Shown here one piece after another: positions 34,735-43,210 of a stretch of 64,000 nt of DNA. The stretch lies in contig NZ_AFOY02000018.1 in NCBI RefSeq assembly GCF_000217955.3, forward strand, positions 1 to 64,000, written 5' to 3'. Origin of the DNA: Pseudomonas fluorescens HK44 (GTDB lineage: Bacteria > Pseudomonadota > Gammaproteobacteria > Pseudomonadales > Pseudomonadaceae). Numbering within the stretch: position 1 is the first letter of the stretch; every line of letters starts with the position of its first letter. A model generated the notes under the pieces. It had not been told where the DNA came from and did not search any database. It saw nothing but the letters and a program-made list of their open reading frames with translations. Made by a program: the position numbers and the translations under genes.

Positions 34735-35661
34735 ATGCCTGACACTCCAGTGCCTGACCGTGAGCTTCGCAGCGACATAGCCACAATGTCCGTCGCCCCG
34801 AACACAACGGTGAGCATCACTCCCCAGTACACTAACGGGACTTGGAAAGTGGATTATGTGCCACCTGAATACCGCCCCCCTATTCCGGGCCCGAGCGTTC
34901 AGCCTTACCGCGACAGGCCGCCTACCGGCAATGCCGGCACTATTACTATCAAGGGTGAGTATAAGTCGCCAGTTCTTCACGATACGGATGCACCCCTCAC
35001 TGTTGTTGCTGTCACGGAAACCAACCCCAGCTCCAAGGAAACTCATACGACATATATAAATGTAATAACCCAGAACATTCTTGTTTGGCCCGATGTTTTA
35101 TTAGTGGATGGCGGTGGTTTCCCGAGAGAATTGGATATCGCCAAGTTGGCCACCGATGGCTGGGCATCATATGAAGCGTACATCAAAGACCCGGGCCCAG
35201 ACAGTGGCGCACTTTCTTCGATAGATGAATCCTGGGGAAGGGTGACCTATACGCCTGGACCACATACTCCTGGTTTGTCGGAATTGTTCACAACAATTGA
35301 TGAAGTACAGGTCAAGAATCGTCTGACCCAGAAAATCGGGTCCGCTTATCTGCCAATCCTACAAAACCTTGTTAACGCGCCGATACTCCTTAATCAGGGC
35401 CAATCATCCTTACCAGAAGGTAAAGCACAATTCGAGGTCCACGATAGGAACGAGCAGCCAATCAAGGGTTTGACGTGGCAAGTCAAGCACGGCCCTGGGT
35501 CGATTGATAGTAATGGTTTGTATTATGTGAACCCCAATGAGCGTCATCTGCATGGGACGGTGGTCATTACCTCATATTTACATTCTGACGGCCCACTTCC
35601 ACGCATTAACTTCCTTGTTGTCATACCATTGTGGATCTTTCGTCCAAATGCTGGACTCTAA
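34735..35661 (+). CDS. Hypothetical protein, beta-rich, Ig-like C-terminal region
   Basis: A 308-residue protein I do not recognise. There is no signal peptide or membrane segment. The N-terminus is Pro/Thr-rich and strand-rich (residues 1-110, with TPQYTNGTWKVDYVPPEYRP). A middle region follows with KLATDGWASYEAYIKDPGP. The C-terminal 90 residues look like a bacterial Ig-like domain (ITSYLHSDG preceded by LTWQVKHGPGSIDSNGLYYV). GAGGA at good spacing supports the start. Codon use is visibly more AT-rich than its neighbours, which suggests recent acquisition. It is isolated, between duplicated ends of the SIMPL and DUF6124 genes. An adhesin-like or effector-like role is only a guess. Confidence 0.7.
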   Translation: MPDTPVPDRELRSDIATMSVAPNTTVSITPQYTNGTWKVDYVPPEYRPPIPGPSVQPYRDRPPTGNAGTITIKGEYKSPVLHDTDAPLTVVAVTETNPSSKETHTTYINVITQNILVWPDVLLVDGGGFPRELDIAKLATDGWASYEAYIKDPGPDSGALSSIDESWGRVTYTPGPHTPGLSELFTTIDEVQVKNRLTQKIGSAYLPILQNLVNAPILLNQGQSSLPEGKAQFEVHDRNEQPIKGLTWQVKHGPGSIDSNGLYYVNPNERHLHGTVVITSYLHSDGPLPRINFLVVIPLWIFRPNAGL

Positions 35662-35824
35662 CATCTCGCCCTAGAGTTAACTTAACCGGTAGCCCGTGAT
35701 CCCAGTCCCTCACGGGCTACTCTACGTAATCAGACAAACATCTCTTAGAAACCTAATGTGTCTACACCTATCTGTCAAAACCAAAAAAAATAACAATATG
35801 CCATCCAACTCATACTTCGGGTCG

Positions 35825-35935
35825 ATGATGATAGCCGCAGGTATGGACTCGGCAATGGTCACTCCGCAAGTCGAACTCGGCACCAGCCAGGTCAGCATGA
35901 CGGCCGATGGGGCGATTGAAGTGTTGATGCCTTAA
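35825..35935 (+). pseudogene. Duplicated 3' end of the SIMPL (DUF541) gene
   Basis: Encodes AAGMDSAMVTPQVELGTSQV and the final MTADGAIEVLMP before TAA, nearly identical to the last 37 codons of the intact gene ending at 32941 (one codon shorter, some third-base changes). No start or upstream part exists. It marks the right-hand copy of a duplicated junction that brackets the IS and the unknown gene. Confidence 0.9.
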
Positions 35936-35964
35936 CCGCACGTGGGAACGATCATCACCTCGCG

Positions 35965-36342
35965 CTACGGATTGACCCGGCACGCCTGATCCAGCGCTTT
36001 ATCCACCAACAGCTTGCTCAATTCGATCATCTTATAAATCCCCAACACTACGCTGCGTTGCGAGTCTTCGAGATCGAAAGCCAGGTCGCAGGCGATGGCG
36101 TTCGCGCTGGCAAGTGTCTCGGAGGCGCTGGCCAAGAGCATTTCAGTGTCGAGGTCGCAGGCAACAGTGAAGATATTGACCGGCTGGGCATCAGGGCGTC
36201 GGGACTTGTCCAGTGGTGGCGCCAGGTAGTAATCAAGAGCTCTATCCACAGCGGCACGGTCCTTGAGCAGGTCTTCGGCACTCGCGGCGTCGGAAATGGG
36301 TGTTGTTTTATTGAAGGCTTTCTCTGGAATCATCTTGTCCAT
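35965..36342 (-). CDS. DUF6124 family protein
   Basis: A 125-residue cytoplasmic protein of a family common in Pseudomonas and without known function. Recognisable pieces are FNKTTPISDAASAEDLLKDR near residue 10, RALDYYLAPP, NIFTVACDLDTEMLLASASE and the helical end QRSVVLGIYKMIELSKLLVD. The start has AGGAG eight bases upstream. It faces the SIMPL gene fragment 29 bases away, and a 31-base piece of its 3' end recurs at 34485-34515. Confidence 0.8.
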   Translation of the reverse strand: MDKMIPEKAFNKTTPISDAASAEDLLKDRAAVDRALDYYLAPPLDKSRRPDAQPVNIFTVACDLDTEMLLASASETLASANAIACDLAFDLEDSQRSVVLGIYKMIELSKLLVDKALDQACRVNP

Positions 36343-36656
36343 GTATACGCTCCTGATCTAAATGGAGCCGTCACTTGCCGTTATGGTGGTGAGGCTATGC
36401 CCCCTACTTGTTTTCAGGATCCCGCTCCTGATCGCTGAACCGCAGCGAGGGCCAAAGATTAGATACCCCTCCAAAACCAACGCAACCGCCAAAACTTGCC
36501 AGAAACTTCCTACAAACAACCTCGGCTGACAGCGCTTTCTGTAGGAGCAGCCTATGGCAACTTCTACAATTTGACTCCACACACCCCAACAGCGGTAATC
36601 TCGATTCCCAGCGTTTTCGTTTAAGCCGCTCAACCCGGCTATTCCCAGGGGACTCC
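36343..36656. other. 314-base gap between DUF6124 gene and first dpp binding-protein gene
   Basis: Divergent promoter space. A possible weak promoter (TTGACT near 36574 and TAATCT 19 bases later) lies upstream of the binding-protein gene. A short imperfect repeat TGTAGGAGCAGCC with CAACTTCTACA resembles a decayed REP at 36541-36568. No open frame with coding character was found. Confidence 0.4.
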
Positions 36657-38258
36657 ATGGAAAGAATCGTCTTCAAACCGCTCCTGCTGGCGGCGGCACT
36701 GGCCACCTGCGTGCCGCTGGCTCAAGCCGCAACCACCCTGGTCTACTGCTCCGAAGCCAGCCCGGCCGGTTTCGACCCGAGCCAGTACACCAGCGGCACG
36801 GATTTCGATGCTTCGGCCGAAACCGTGTTCAACCGTCTCACGCAGTTCAAGCGCGGTGGCACTGAAGTGGAACCGGGCCTGGCAACAAGCTGGGATGTCT
36901 CCAAAGACGGTCTGACCTACACCTTCCACCTGCGTGAAGGTGTGAAATTCCACACCACCGACTATTTCAAGCCAACCCGCGACTTCAACGCCGACGACGC
37001 GCTGTTCACTTTTCAGCGTCTGCTCGACCCCGAAAATCCGTTTCGCAAGGCTTACCCGTCCGAGTCGCCCTACTTCACCGACATGGGCCTGAACACGACG
37101 ATCAAGAGCATCGATAAAGTCGACGAACATACCGTCAGTTTCAAACTGAACAACGTCGACGCCGCCTTCGTGCAAAACCTGGCCATGAGCTTCGCCTCGG
37201 TCCAGTCCGCCGAATACGCCGCGCAGTTGCTTAAGGATGGCAAAGCCGCGGACATCAACCAGAAGCCCATCGGCACCGGGCCGTTTGTGTTCAAGCGTTA
37301 TCAGAAAGACTCGCAGATCCGTTACAGCGCCAACACGGCGTATTGGAAACCCGAGGATGTGAAGCTCGACAACCTGATTTTCTCGATCACCCCGGATGCC
37401 TCCGTGCGCTTGCAGAAGCTCAAGGCCGGTGAGTGCCAGGTCAGCGGCTATCCGCGCCCGGCCGATATCGAAATCATGCAGCAGGATCCAAACCTGCGGG
37501 TGCTCAAGCAAGCCGGTTTCAACCTGGGTTTCCTCGCCTACAACGTGACTCACAAACCGCTGGATCAGCTCAAGGTCCGTCAGGCGCTGGACATGGCCAT
37601 CGATAAGCCGGCGATCATCAAAGCCGTCTACCAAAGCGCCGGCCAGCTGGCGCAAAACGCCCTGCCTCCAGCGCAATGGTCCTATGACCCGAACATCAAA
37701 GACGCGCCCCACGATCCGGCAAAGGCCAAGGCGCTACTAAAAGAAGCAGGGGTTGCGCCAGGCACCAGCATCGACTTATGGGCAATGACCGTGCAGCGCG
37801 CCTCCAATCCCAACGCGCGGATGTCGGCGCAAATGATTCAGCAGGACTGGGCCAAGGTCGGGATCAAGGCCAATATCGTCAGCTATGAGTGGGGCGAGTA
37901 CATCAAACGCGCCAAGAACGGCGAACACGACGCAATGATTTACGGCTGGACAGGCGACAACGGCGACCCGGACAACTGGCTCGGCGTGCTCTACAGCTGC
38001 GCCGCCGTGAAAGGTAGCAACTACGCCAAGTGGTGCGACCCTGCGTACGACAAGCTGGTTCAGCAGGCCAAGGTCTCCACTGACCGTGACGAGCGGGTCA
38101 AGCTTTATCAACAGGCACAAAAAATCCTTAAGCAACAAGTGCCTATCACACCGATCGCCAACTCGACGGTTTTTCAGCCTCTGCGCAAGGAAGTTTCCGA
38201 CTTCAAGATCAGCCCGTTCGGCCTCACTCCGTTCTACGGGGTGGGTATAAATAAGTAA
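36657..38258 (+). CDS. dppA: Periplasmic dipeptide-binding protein, DppA-like (first copy)
   Basis: A 533-residue family-5 solute-binding protein for a peptide ABC importer. It has a Sec signal peptide (KPLLLAAALATCVPLAQA), then the mature start TTLVYCSEASPAGFDPSQYT. Family motifs are YTFHLREGVKFHTTDYF, NADDALFTFQRL, IGTGPFVFKRYQKD and, near the end, GWTGDNGDPDNWLG. It starts the dipeptide locus and is about as similar to the second copy (38517) as that is to the third. In P. aeruginosa the matching paralogues differ in dipeptide preference. The specificity here cannot be read from sequence. Confidence 0.92.
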   Translation: MERIVFKPLLLAAALATCVPLAQAATTLVYCSEASPAGFDPSQYTSGTDFDASAETVFNRLTQFKRGGTEVEPGLATSWDVSKDGLTYTFHLREGVKFHTTDYFKPTRDFNADDALFTFQRLLDPENPFRKAYPSESPYFTDMGLNTTIKSIDKVDEHTVSFKLNNVDAAFVQNLAMSFASVQSAEYAAQLLKDGKAADINQKPIGTGPFVFKRYQKDSQIRYSANTAYWKPEDVKLDNLIFSITPDASVRLQKLKAGECQVSGYPRPADIEIMQQDPNLRVLKQAGFNLGFLAYNVTHKPLDQLKVRQALDMAIDKPAIIKAVYQSAGQLAQNALPPAQWSYDPNIKDAPHDPAKAKALLKEAGVAPGTSIDLWAMTVQRASNPNARMSAQMIQQDWAKVGIKANIVSYEWGEYIKRAKNGEHDAMIYGWTGDNGDPDNWLGVLYSCAAVKGSNYAKWCDPAYDKLVQQAKVSTDRDERVKLYQQAQKILKQQVPITPIANSTVFQPLRKEVSDFKISPFGLTPFYGVGINK

Positions 38259-38431
38259 CACCGCGCTCTCGCCGGGTGCGACAGGCGCCCAGGCTGCACC
38301 TCTATGGTGCGTAGTTTGCACCAAGGAAAACGACCGCAAACGGTCAAATGCGTCAACTTTTACACATATGCGACATTAAGGTACGTTCGTGCCACTGTTT
38401 AAGGCTTGTAGCCCCCCGACATCTTGCATTG

Positions 38432-38445
38432 GGTATGGGCCCTGC
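38432..38445 (+). promoter_or_regulatory. Sigma-54-like promoter upstream of the second dppA copy
   Basis: GGTATGGGCCCTGC carries GG and GC at the -24/-12 spacing of sigma-54 promoters (consensus GGCACG-N4-TTGC), with one mismatch in the -12 element and pyrimidine swaps in the -24 element. It lies 72 bases before the start codon. No enhancer-binding protein gene is close by. Confidence 0.35.
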
Positions 38446-38516
38446 ATAAGTATCCGCAGGTCGACTCACGAGGTCGTCCTCTAATTCCAAAAATGACAAC
38501 AAATCATGAGGCCACC

Positions 38517-40142
38517 ATGCTTAAACACGCGGTCATTCCGTTTTTAGTCGGCGCGAGCTTGTTAGCTAGCGCACCTTTCGCCCATGCGGCGACTAACCTG
38601 GTGTTTTGCTCCGAAGGGAGCCCGGCCGGTTTTGATCCTGGTCAGTACACCACCGGAACCGACTTCGACGCCTCTGCAGAAACCATGTTCAACCGTTTGA
38701 GCCAGTTCGAACGTGGCGGCACCGCCGTTGTTCCTGGCCTGGCCACCAGCTGGGACATTTCCCCGGATGGCCTGACTTACACCTTCCATCTTCGTGAAGG
38801 CGTCAAGTTCCACACCACCCCGTATTTCAAGCCAACTCGTGAGTTCAACGCCGACGACGTGCTGTTCACCTTCAATCGCATGATTAACAAGGATGATCCG
38901 TTCCGTAAGGCGTACCCGACCGAATTCCCGTACTTCACCGACATGGGGATGGACACCAACATCACCAAGATCGATAAAGTCGACGATCACACCGTCAAGT
39001 TCACCCTCAAGGAAGTTGATGCCGCGTTCATCCAGAACATGGCCATGAGCTTCGCTTCGGTCCAGTCGGCCGAGTACGCTGCCCAGTTGCTCAAGGAAGG
39101 CAAAGCCGCCGACATCAACCAGAAGCCGGTCGGCACTGGTCCGTTCGTGTTCAAGAGCTACCAGAAAGATTCCAACATCCGCTACACCGGGAACAAGGAC
39201 TACTGGAAGCCTGACGACGTCAAGATCGACAACCTGATCTTCGCCATCACCACCGACCCGTCGGTGCGTATTCAGAAGCTGAAAAAGAACGAGTGCCAGA
39301 TCACTCTGTTCCCACGCCCGGCCGACCTGAAGGCGCTGAAAGAAGACAAGACTCTGAAGGTGCCTGACCAGGCTGGTTTCAACCTGGGTTACATCGCCTA
39401 CAACGTAATGGACAAGATCAAGGGCAGCGATCAGCCAAACCCGATGGCGCAACTGAAAGTGCGCCAGGCGCTGGACATGGCCGTCAACAAACAGCAGATC
39501 ATCGACTCGGTTTACCAGGGTGCGGGTCAACTGGCGGTCAACGCCATGCCCCCAACCCAGTGGTCTTACGACACCACCATCAAGGATGCACCGTACAACC
39601 CTGAGAAAGCCCGCGAGCTGCTCAAGGAAGCCGGCATCAAGGAAGGCACCGAGATCAACCTGTGGGCAATGCCGGTGCAGCGTCCTTACAACCCGAACGC
39701 CAAACTGATGGCTGAAATGCTGCAGTCCGACTGGGCCAAGATCGGTATCAAGGCCAAGATCGTGACCTATGAGTGGGGCGAGTACATCAAGCGCTCCAAA
39801 GGCGGCGAAAACGGCGCAATGCTGATTGGCTGGAGCGGCGACAACGGTGACCCGGACAACTGGCTGAACGTGCTGTTTGGCTGCGATTCGCTGCAAGGCA
39901 ACAACTTCTCCAAGTGGTGTGACAAGAAGTTTGACGGCATCGTGAAAGAAGCCAAGCGCACCACCGATCAGGCCAAGCGCACCGAACTGTACAAACAGGC
40001 GCAACACGTCCTCAAAGACGCCGTTCCAATGACACCTATCGCTCACTCAACGGTGTTCCAACCCATGCGCGACAACGTGCAGGACTTCAAGATCAGCCCG
40101 TTTGGCTTGAACTCCTTCTACGGCGTCAGCGTCAGCAAGTAA
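38517..40142 (+). CDS. dppA: Periplasmic dipeptide-binding protein, DppA-like (second copy)
   Basis: A 541-residue binding protein with signal peptide (FLVGASLLASAPFAHAAT). The mature part opens with NLVFCSEGSPAGFDPGQYTT. It keeps all family-5 motifs (TFHLREGVKFHTT, VGTGPFVFKSYQKDSNIRY, GWSGDNGDPDNWLNVLFGC). Compared with the other copies it has a short insertion (DKIKGSDQPNPMA) before the KVRQALDMAVNKQQI segment. The start at ATG 38517 precedes the signal peptide, while upstream in-frame codons give no signal-like sequence. A strong stem-loop follows the stop. Confidence 0.93.
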   Translation: MLKHAVIPFLVGASLLASAPFAHAATNLVFCSEGSPAGFDPGQYTTGTDFDASAETMFNRLSQFERGGTAVVPGLATSWDISPDGLTYTFHLREGVKFHTTPYFKPTREFNADDVLFTFNRMINKDDPFRKAYPTEFPYFTDMGMDTNITKIDKVDDHTVKFTLKEVDAAFIQNMAMSFASVQSAEYAAQLLKEGKAADINQKPVGTGPFVFKSYQKDSNIRYTGNKDYWKPDDVKIDNLIFAITTDPSVRIQKLKKNECQITLFPRPADLKALKEDKTLKVPDQAGFNLGYIAYNVMDKIKGSDQPNPMAQLKVRQALDMAVNKQQIIDSVYQGAGQLAVNAMPPTQWSYDTTIKDAPYNPEKARELLKEAGIKEGTEINLWAMPVQRPYNPNAKLMAEMLQSDWAKIGIKAKIVTYEWGEYIKRSKGGENGAMLIGWSGDNGDPDNWLNVLFGCDSLQGNNFSKWCDKKFDGIVKEAKRTTDQAKRTELYKQAQHVLKDAVPMTPIAHSTVFQPMRDNVQDFKISPFGLNSFYGVSVSK

Positions 40143-40148
40143 GGTTTT

Positions 40149-40179
40149 GCAACGGCGACGTTCTTGACGTCGCCGTTGC
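40149..40179 (+). terminator. Stem-loop after the second dppA copy
   Basis: GCAACGGCGACG and CGTCGCCGTTGC form a perfect 12-base stem with a seven-base loop, six bases after the stop. The T-tail is weak (TCTATCT), so partial termination or 3'-end protection is likely, common for highly expressed binding-protein genes. Confidence 0.65.
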
Positions 40180-40442
40180 TCTATCTGCCATAACAGCTGG
40201 AATTCGCCTACTTCCCAAACCACTGCGGACTACTGCAGCGGGTTTAGGACGTGTCGCCTTTTCCTACCTGTTTTTCAGGCCATTCGCCTTTACCACCTGA
40301 ACTTCGACCCCTACCGTCGAGGTCCGGTCGTGCTATCGCTGCGGCTGGCAACTGCTGAACCCATGGCATTGATTCAGTGATACCTGCGCGTCCCCGGAGG
40401 GGACGACGGCTCACTGTTACACCTAAAAAGAGAGGGAGCGCC

Positions 40443-41549
40443 ATGCGCCATACCTTGGTTTTATCCGCATTGCTGGGCACCGGCCTGTTGGCCGCCACGT
40501 CAGTCAGTCAGGCCGCCAATAACAGCCTGGTGTTTTGCTCTGAAGGCAGCCCGGCGGGCTTCGACACCGCGCAGTACACCACTGCGACCGACAACGACGC
40601 CGCCGAACCGCTGTACAACCGGCTGGCCGAGTTCGAAAAAGGCGCTACCAGTGTCGTACCCGGCCTGGCTACCCGTTGGGATATTTCCGAGGATGGTCTC
40701 AAGTACACGTTCCACATGCGCGAAGGGGTGAAATTTCACACCACCCAGTACTTCACACCGAGCCGCGACTTCAACGCCGACGATGTGTTGTTCACCTTCA
40801 ATCGCATGCTCGATACCGAGCATCCATTCCGCAAGGCTTACCCGACCGAGTTTCCGTACTTCAACGGGATGAGCCTGAACAAGAACATCGCCAAGGTCGA
40901 GAAAACCGGGCCGTTGACCGTGGTCATGACCTTGAACTCGGTAGACGCCGCGTTCATTCAGAACATCGCCATGAGTTTCGCCTCGATTCTCTCCGCCGAA
41001 TACGCCGACCAGTTGCTCGCGTCCGGCAAGCCGAGCGAGATCAACCAGAAGCCGATCGGCACCGGGCCGTTCGTGTTCAAGAGCTACCAGAAAGACTCCA
41101 ACATCCGTTACGTCGGCAACAAGCAGTACTGGGACCCGAGCCGGGTCAAGCTCGACCAACTGATTTTCGCCATCAACACCGATGCGTCGGTGCGTGTGCA
41201 GAAGCTCAAGAAAAACGAGTGCCAGATCACCCTGCACCCACGCCCGGCCGATGTCGACGCGTTGAAAAACGACCCCAAGCTGCAACTGATCGAGAAGCCC
41301 GGTTTCAACCTTGGCTACATCGCCTACAACGTGCGGCATAAACCCTTCGACCAGCTCGAAGTACGCCAGGCGCTGGACATGGCGGTGAACAAGCAAGGGA
41401 TCCTCAAGGCCGTGTACCAGGGCGCCGGTCAACTGGCGGTCAACGCCATGCCACCGACCCAGTGGTCCTACGACGAAACGATCAAAGACGCCGCCTACAA
41501 CCCGGAAAAAGCCAAGGAATTGCTCAAGGCTGTCAGCATCGACCAATAA
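40443..41549 (+). pseudogene. Truncated DppA-like binding protein (third copy)
   Basis: A 368-residue product with an intact signal peptide and N-terminal two thirds of a family-5 binding protein (VFCSEGSPAGFDTAQYTTAT, GVKFHTTQYFTPSRDFNADD, IGTGPFVFKSYQKDSNIRYV). It stops after NPEKAKELLKAVSIDQ, exactly where the paralogues run on for about 170 residues. The missing part includes the second half of lobe I and the GDNGDPDNWL motif. No downstream remnant of the C-terminus is present. A stem-loop sits 17 bases after the stop. It is most likely non-functional as a receptor. Confidence 0.85.
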
Positions 41550-41566
41550 CTGATTAGCCAGAACCC

Positions 41567-41587
41567 TGAGGGCGATTTTCGCCCTCA
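41567..41587 (+). terminator. Stem-loop after the truncated binding-protein gene
   Basis: TGAGGGCGA and TCGCCCTCA form a perfect 9-base stem with loop TTT. No T-run follows. Its position mirrors the stem-loop after the preceding full-length copy. Confidence 0.5.
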
Positions 41588-41625
41588 CGTGAAGGTGTTG
41601 CCTGAATTCGGCGAACACGCCAAAT

Positions 41626-41637
41626 GCAAACGTTTGC
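41626..41637. promoter_or_regulatory. LacI/PurR-type palindrome upstream of opdP
   Basis: GCAAACGTTTGC is a perfect 12-base palindrome with flanks AT and GT, close to the established PurR/LacI-family operator core (GCAAACGTTTGC). It lies 83 bases upstream of opdP. Which regulator binds it is unknown; no lacI-type gene is in the window. Confidence 0.5.
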
Positions 41638-41719
41638 GTTACGTAAATGAGTTCAAAACCAAATAGCCGGATCACCCAATAAAACCGGCATTAAAAAAAG
41701 AAAGAAAGGAGCTTCACCC

Positions 41720-43132
41720 ATGAAACTGAGCAGCACCGCATTATTGGCCTTGGCCATCAGCAGCGTCACGGCCACGGCTTATGCTGAATCCCAAAGCCAG
41801 GAATTCACCCCGGTTACGGTCAACACCAGCAGCGCACAAGCCGCTGCAACAGGCTTTGTCGAAGGTCAGAAGATCGATGGCACCACGCGTAACTGGTACG
41901 CCAACGAACAACTGAAACGTGGCGGCAAGTTCACCTACCGTAAAGACGGTGTGGCGACGCCAACCGACCGCCGTATCAACTGGGTTCAGGGCACTATCGT
42001 CAAGTACAACTCCGGCTTCACTCAGGGCACTGTCGGTGTCAGCACTGAAGTGGCTGCCTACAACGCCGTTGCACTGGATCGTGATCACAAGGATCTGGCG
42101 TCCAACAACGGCGGTGCACCGGGCTCTCGTCCAGGCGCAGGCAACAACCGTACCCTGACCAAAGAAGGCGGCGATGCCCAAGGCCAGTGGAGCAAACTGG
42201 GTCTGGCCAACGTCAAGTTCCGCGTATCGAACACGACCCTGACCGCCGGTCGCCAGAACTTCAGCACCCCGATTGTCGACACCATCGGCAACCGTGCGTT
42301 GCCTTCGAGCTTTGAGGGCGTGAGCCTGCACAGCGAAGAGCTGAACAATCTGTCGTTCGATGCGGGTTCCTTCGACCGTGTATCCCCGCGGACCGAAGAG
42401 AGCCTGTCGAAATTCCGTACCGAGTACACAAACAACAAGGCCGAAACCGATCACGTGAACACCGCTGGCCTCAACTATCAGCCGTTCAAAAGCCTGAAAA
42501 CCAGCCTGTACGTCGCAAACGTCGAAGACTTCTGGAATCAGTACTACTTCGGCGCCAGCCACGAACTGGGCGATAACTCGGTGCTGGGCCTGACCACCGG
42601 CCTGAACTACTACAAAACCCTCGACACCGGCAAAAAGGAAATGGGCAACATCAACAACGATGCCTATTCCCTGTCGTTCGGCCTGACCCACCAGGCTCAT
42701 AGCCTGAGCTTCTCGTTCCAGCAAATTGCCGGTGACGAGTACTTCGACTACCTGCACGAAACCAACGGTATCTACCTGGCCAACTCCCTGCTCTCGGACT
42801 TCAACGGCCCGAACGAGAAGTCCTTCCAGATCGCCTATGGCCTGAACATGGCTGAATACGGCGTGCCAGGCCTGAAGTTCAACATCTATCAGGCTCGCGG
42901 CTGGGGCATCGACGGTACGCACTACACCGGCACTGCCTACGACGTGAAAAACATGGATGGCGAGCACCACTATGAATACGGCATCGGTGCTTCGTACGCC
43001 GTACAGAGCGGCCCACTCAAGGCCACCGCTATCCGCGCGACCTACACCGCGCACCGCGCCAGCGAAAACCAGGCTGACGGCAGCCTCAACGAGTTCCGTC
43101 TCGTGACCACCATCCCGTTCAACATTCTGTAA
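41720..43132 (+). CDS. opdP: OprD-family outer-membrane porin, OpdP-like (dipeptide channel)
   Basis: A 470-residue OprD-family porin with signal peptide (LALAISSVTATAYA) and strand-rich body ending in the aromatic-hydrophobic C-terminus (VTTIPFNIL). Family features include GFVEGQKIDGTTRNWYANE near the N-terminus, TLTAGRQNFSTPIVDTIGNR, and VSLHSEELNNLSFDAGSF. In P. aeruginosa the porin at the same place in the dpp cluster is OpdP, shown to take up glycine-glutamate and arginine. Context inside a dipeptide locus supports the same role. GGAG precedes the start, and a terminator follows. Confidence 0.88.
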   Translation: MKLSSTALLALAISSVTATAYAESQSQEFTPVTVNTSSAQAAATGFVEGQKIDGTTRNWYANEQLKRGGKFTYRKDGVATPTDRRINWVQGTIVKYNSGFTQGTVGVSTEVAAYNAVALDRDHKDLASNNGGAPGSRPGAGNNRTLTKEGGDAQGQWSKLGLANVKFRVSNTTLTAGRQNFSTPIVDTIGNRALPSSFEGVSLHSEELNNLSFDAGSFDRVSPRTEESLSKFRTEYTNNKAETDHVNTAGLNYQPFKSLKTSLYVANVEDFWNQYYFGASHELGDNSVLGLTTGLNYYKTLDTGKKEMGNINNDAYSLSFGLTHQAHSLSFSFQQIAGDEYFDYLHETNGIYLANSLLSDFNGPNEKSFQIAYGLNMAEYGVPGLKFNIYQARGWGIDGTHYTGTAYDVKNMDGEHHYEYGIGASYAVQSGPLKATAIRATYTAHRASENQADGSLNEFRLVTTIPFNIL

Positions 43133-43138
43133 AAGCGC

Positions 43139-43182
43139 TGCCAAACGGCTGACTCACGATGAGTCGGCTGTCTGGTTTTTTC
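43139..43182 (+). terminator. Intrinsic terminator after opdP
   Basis: GGCTGACTCA and TGAGTCGGCT form the upper stem, extended by CCAAAC with GTCTGG, and followed by TTTTTT. Confidence 0.8.
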
Positions 43183-43210
43183 CTGTTCAACCGATTGCAG
43201 AGGGCTCTAG

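Noticed and set aside
35696..35935. 79-codon plus-strand frame read as a separate gene
   Set aside because: Only its last 37 codons have coding character, and they are the duplicated end of the SIMPL gene; the upstream part is AT-rich non-coding sequence.
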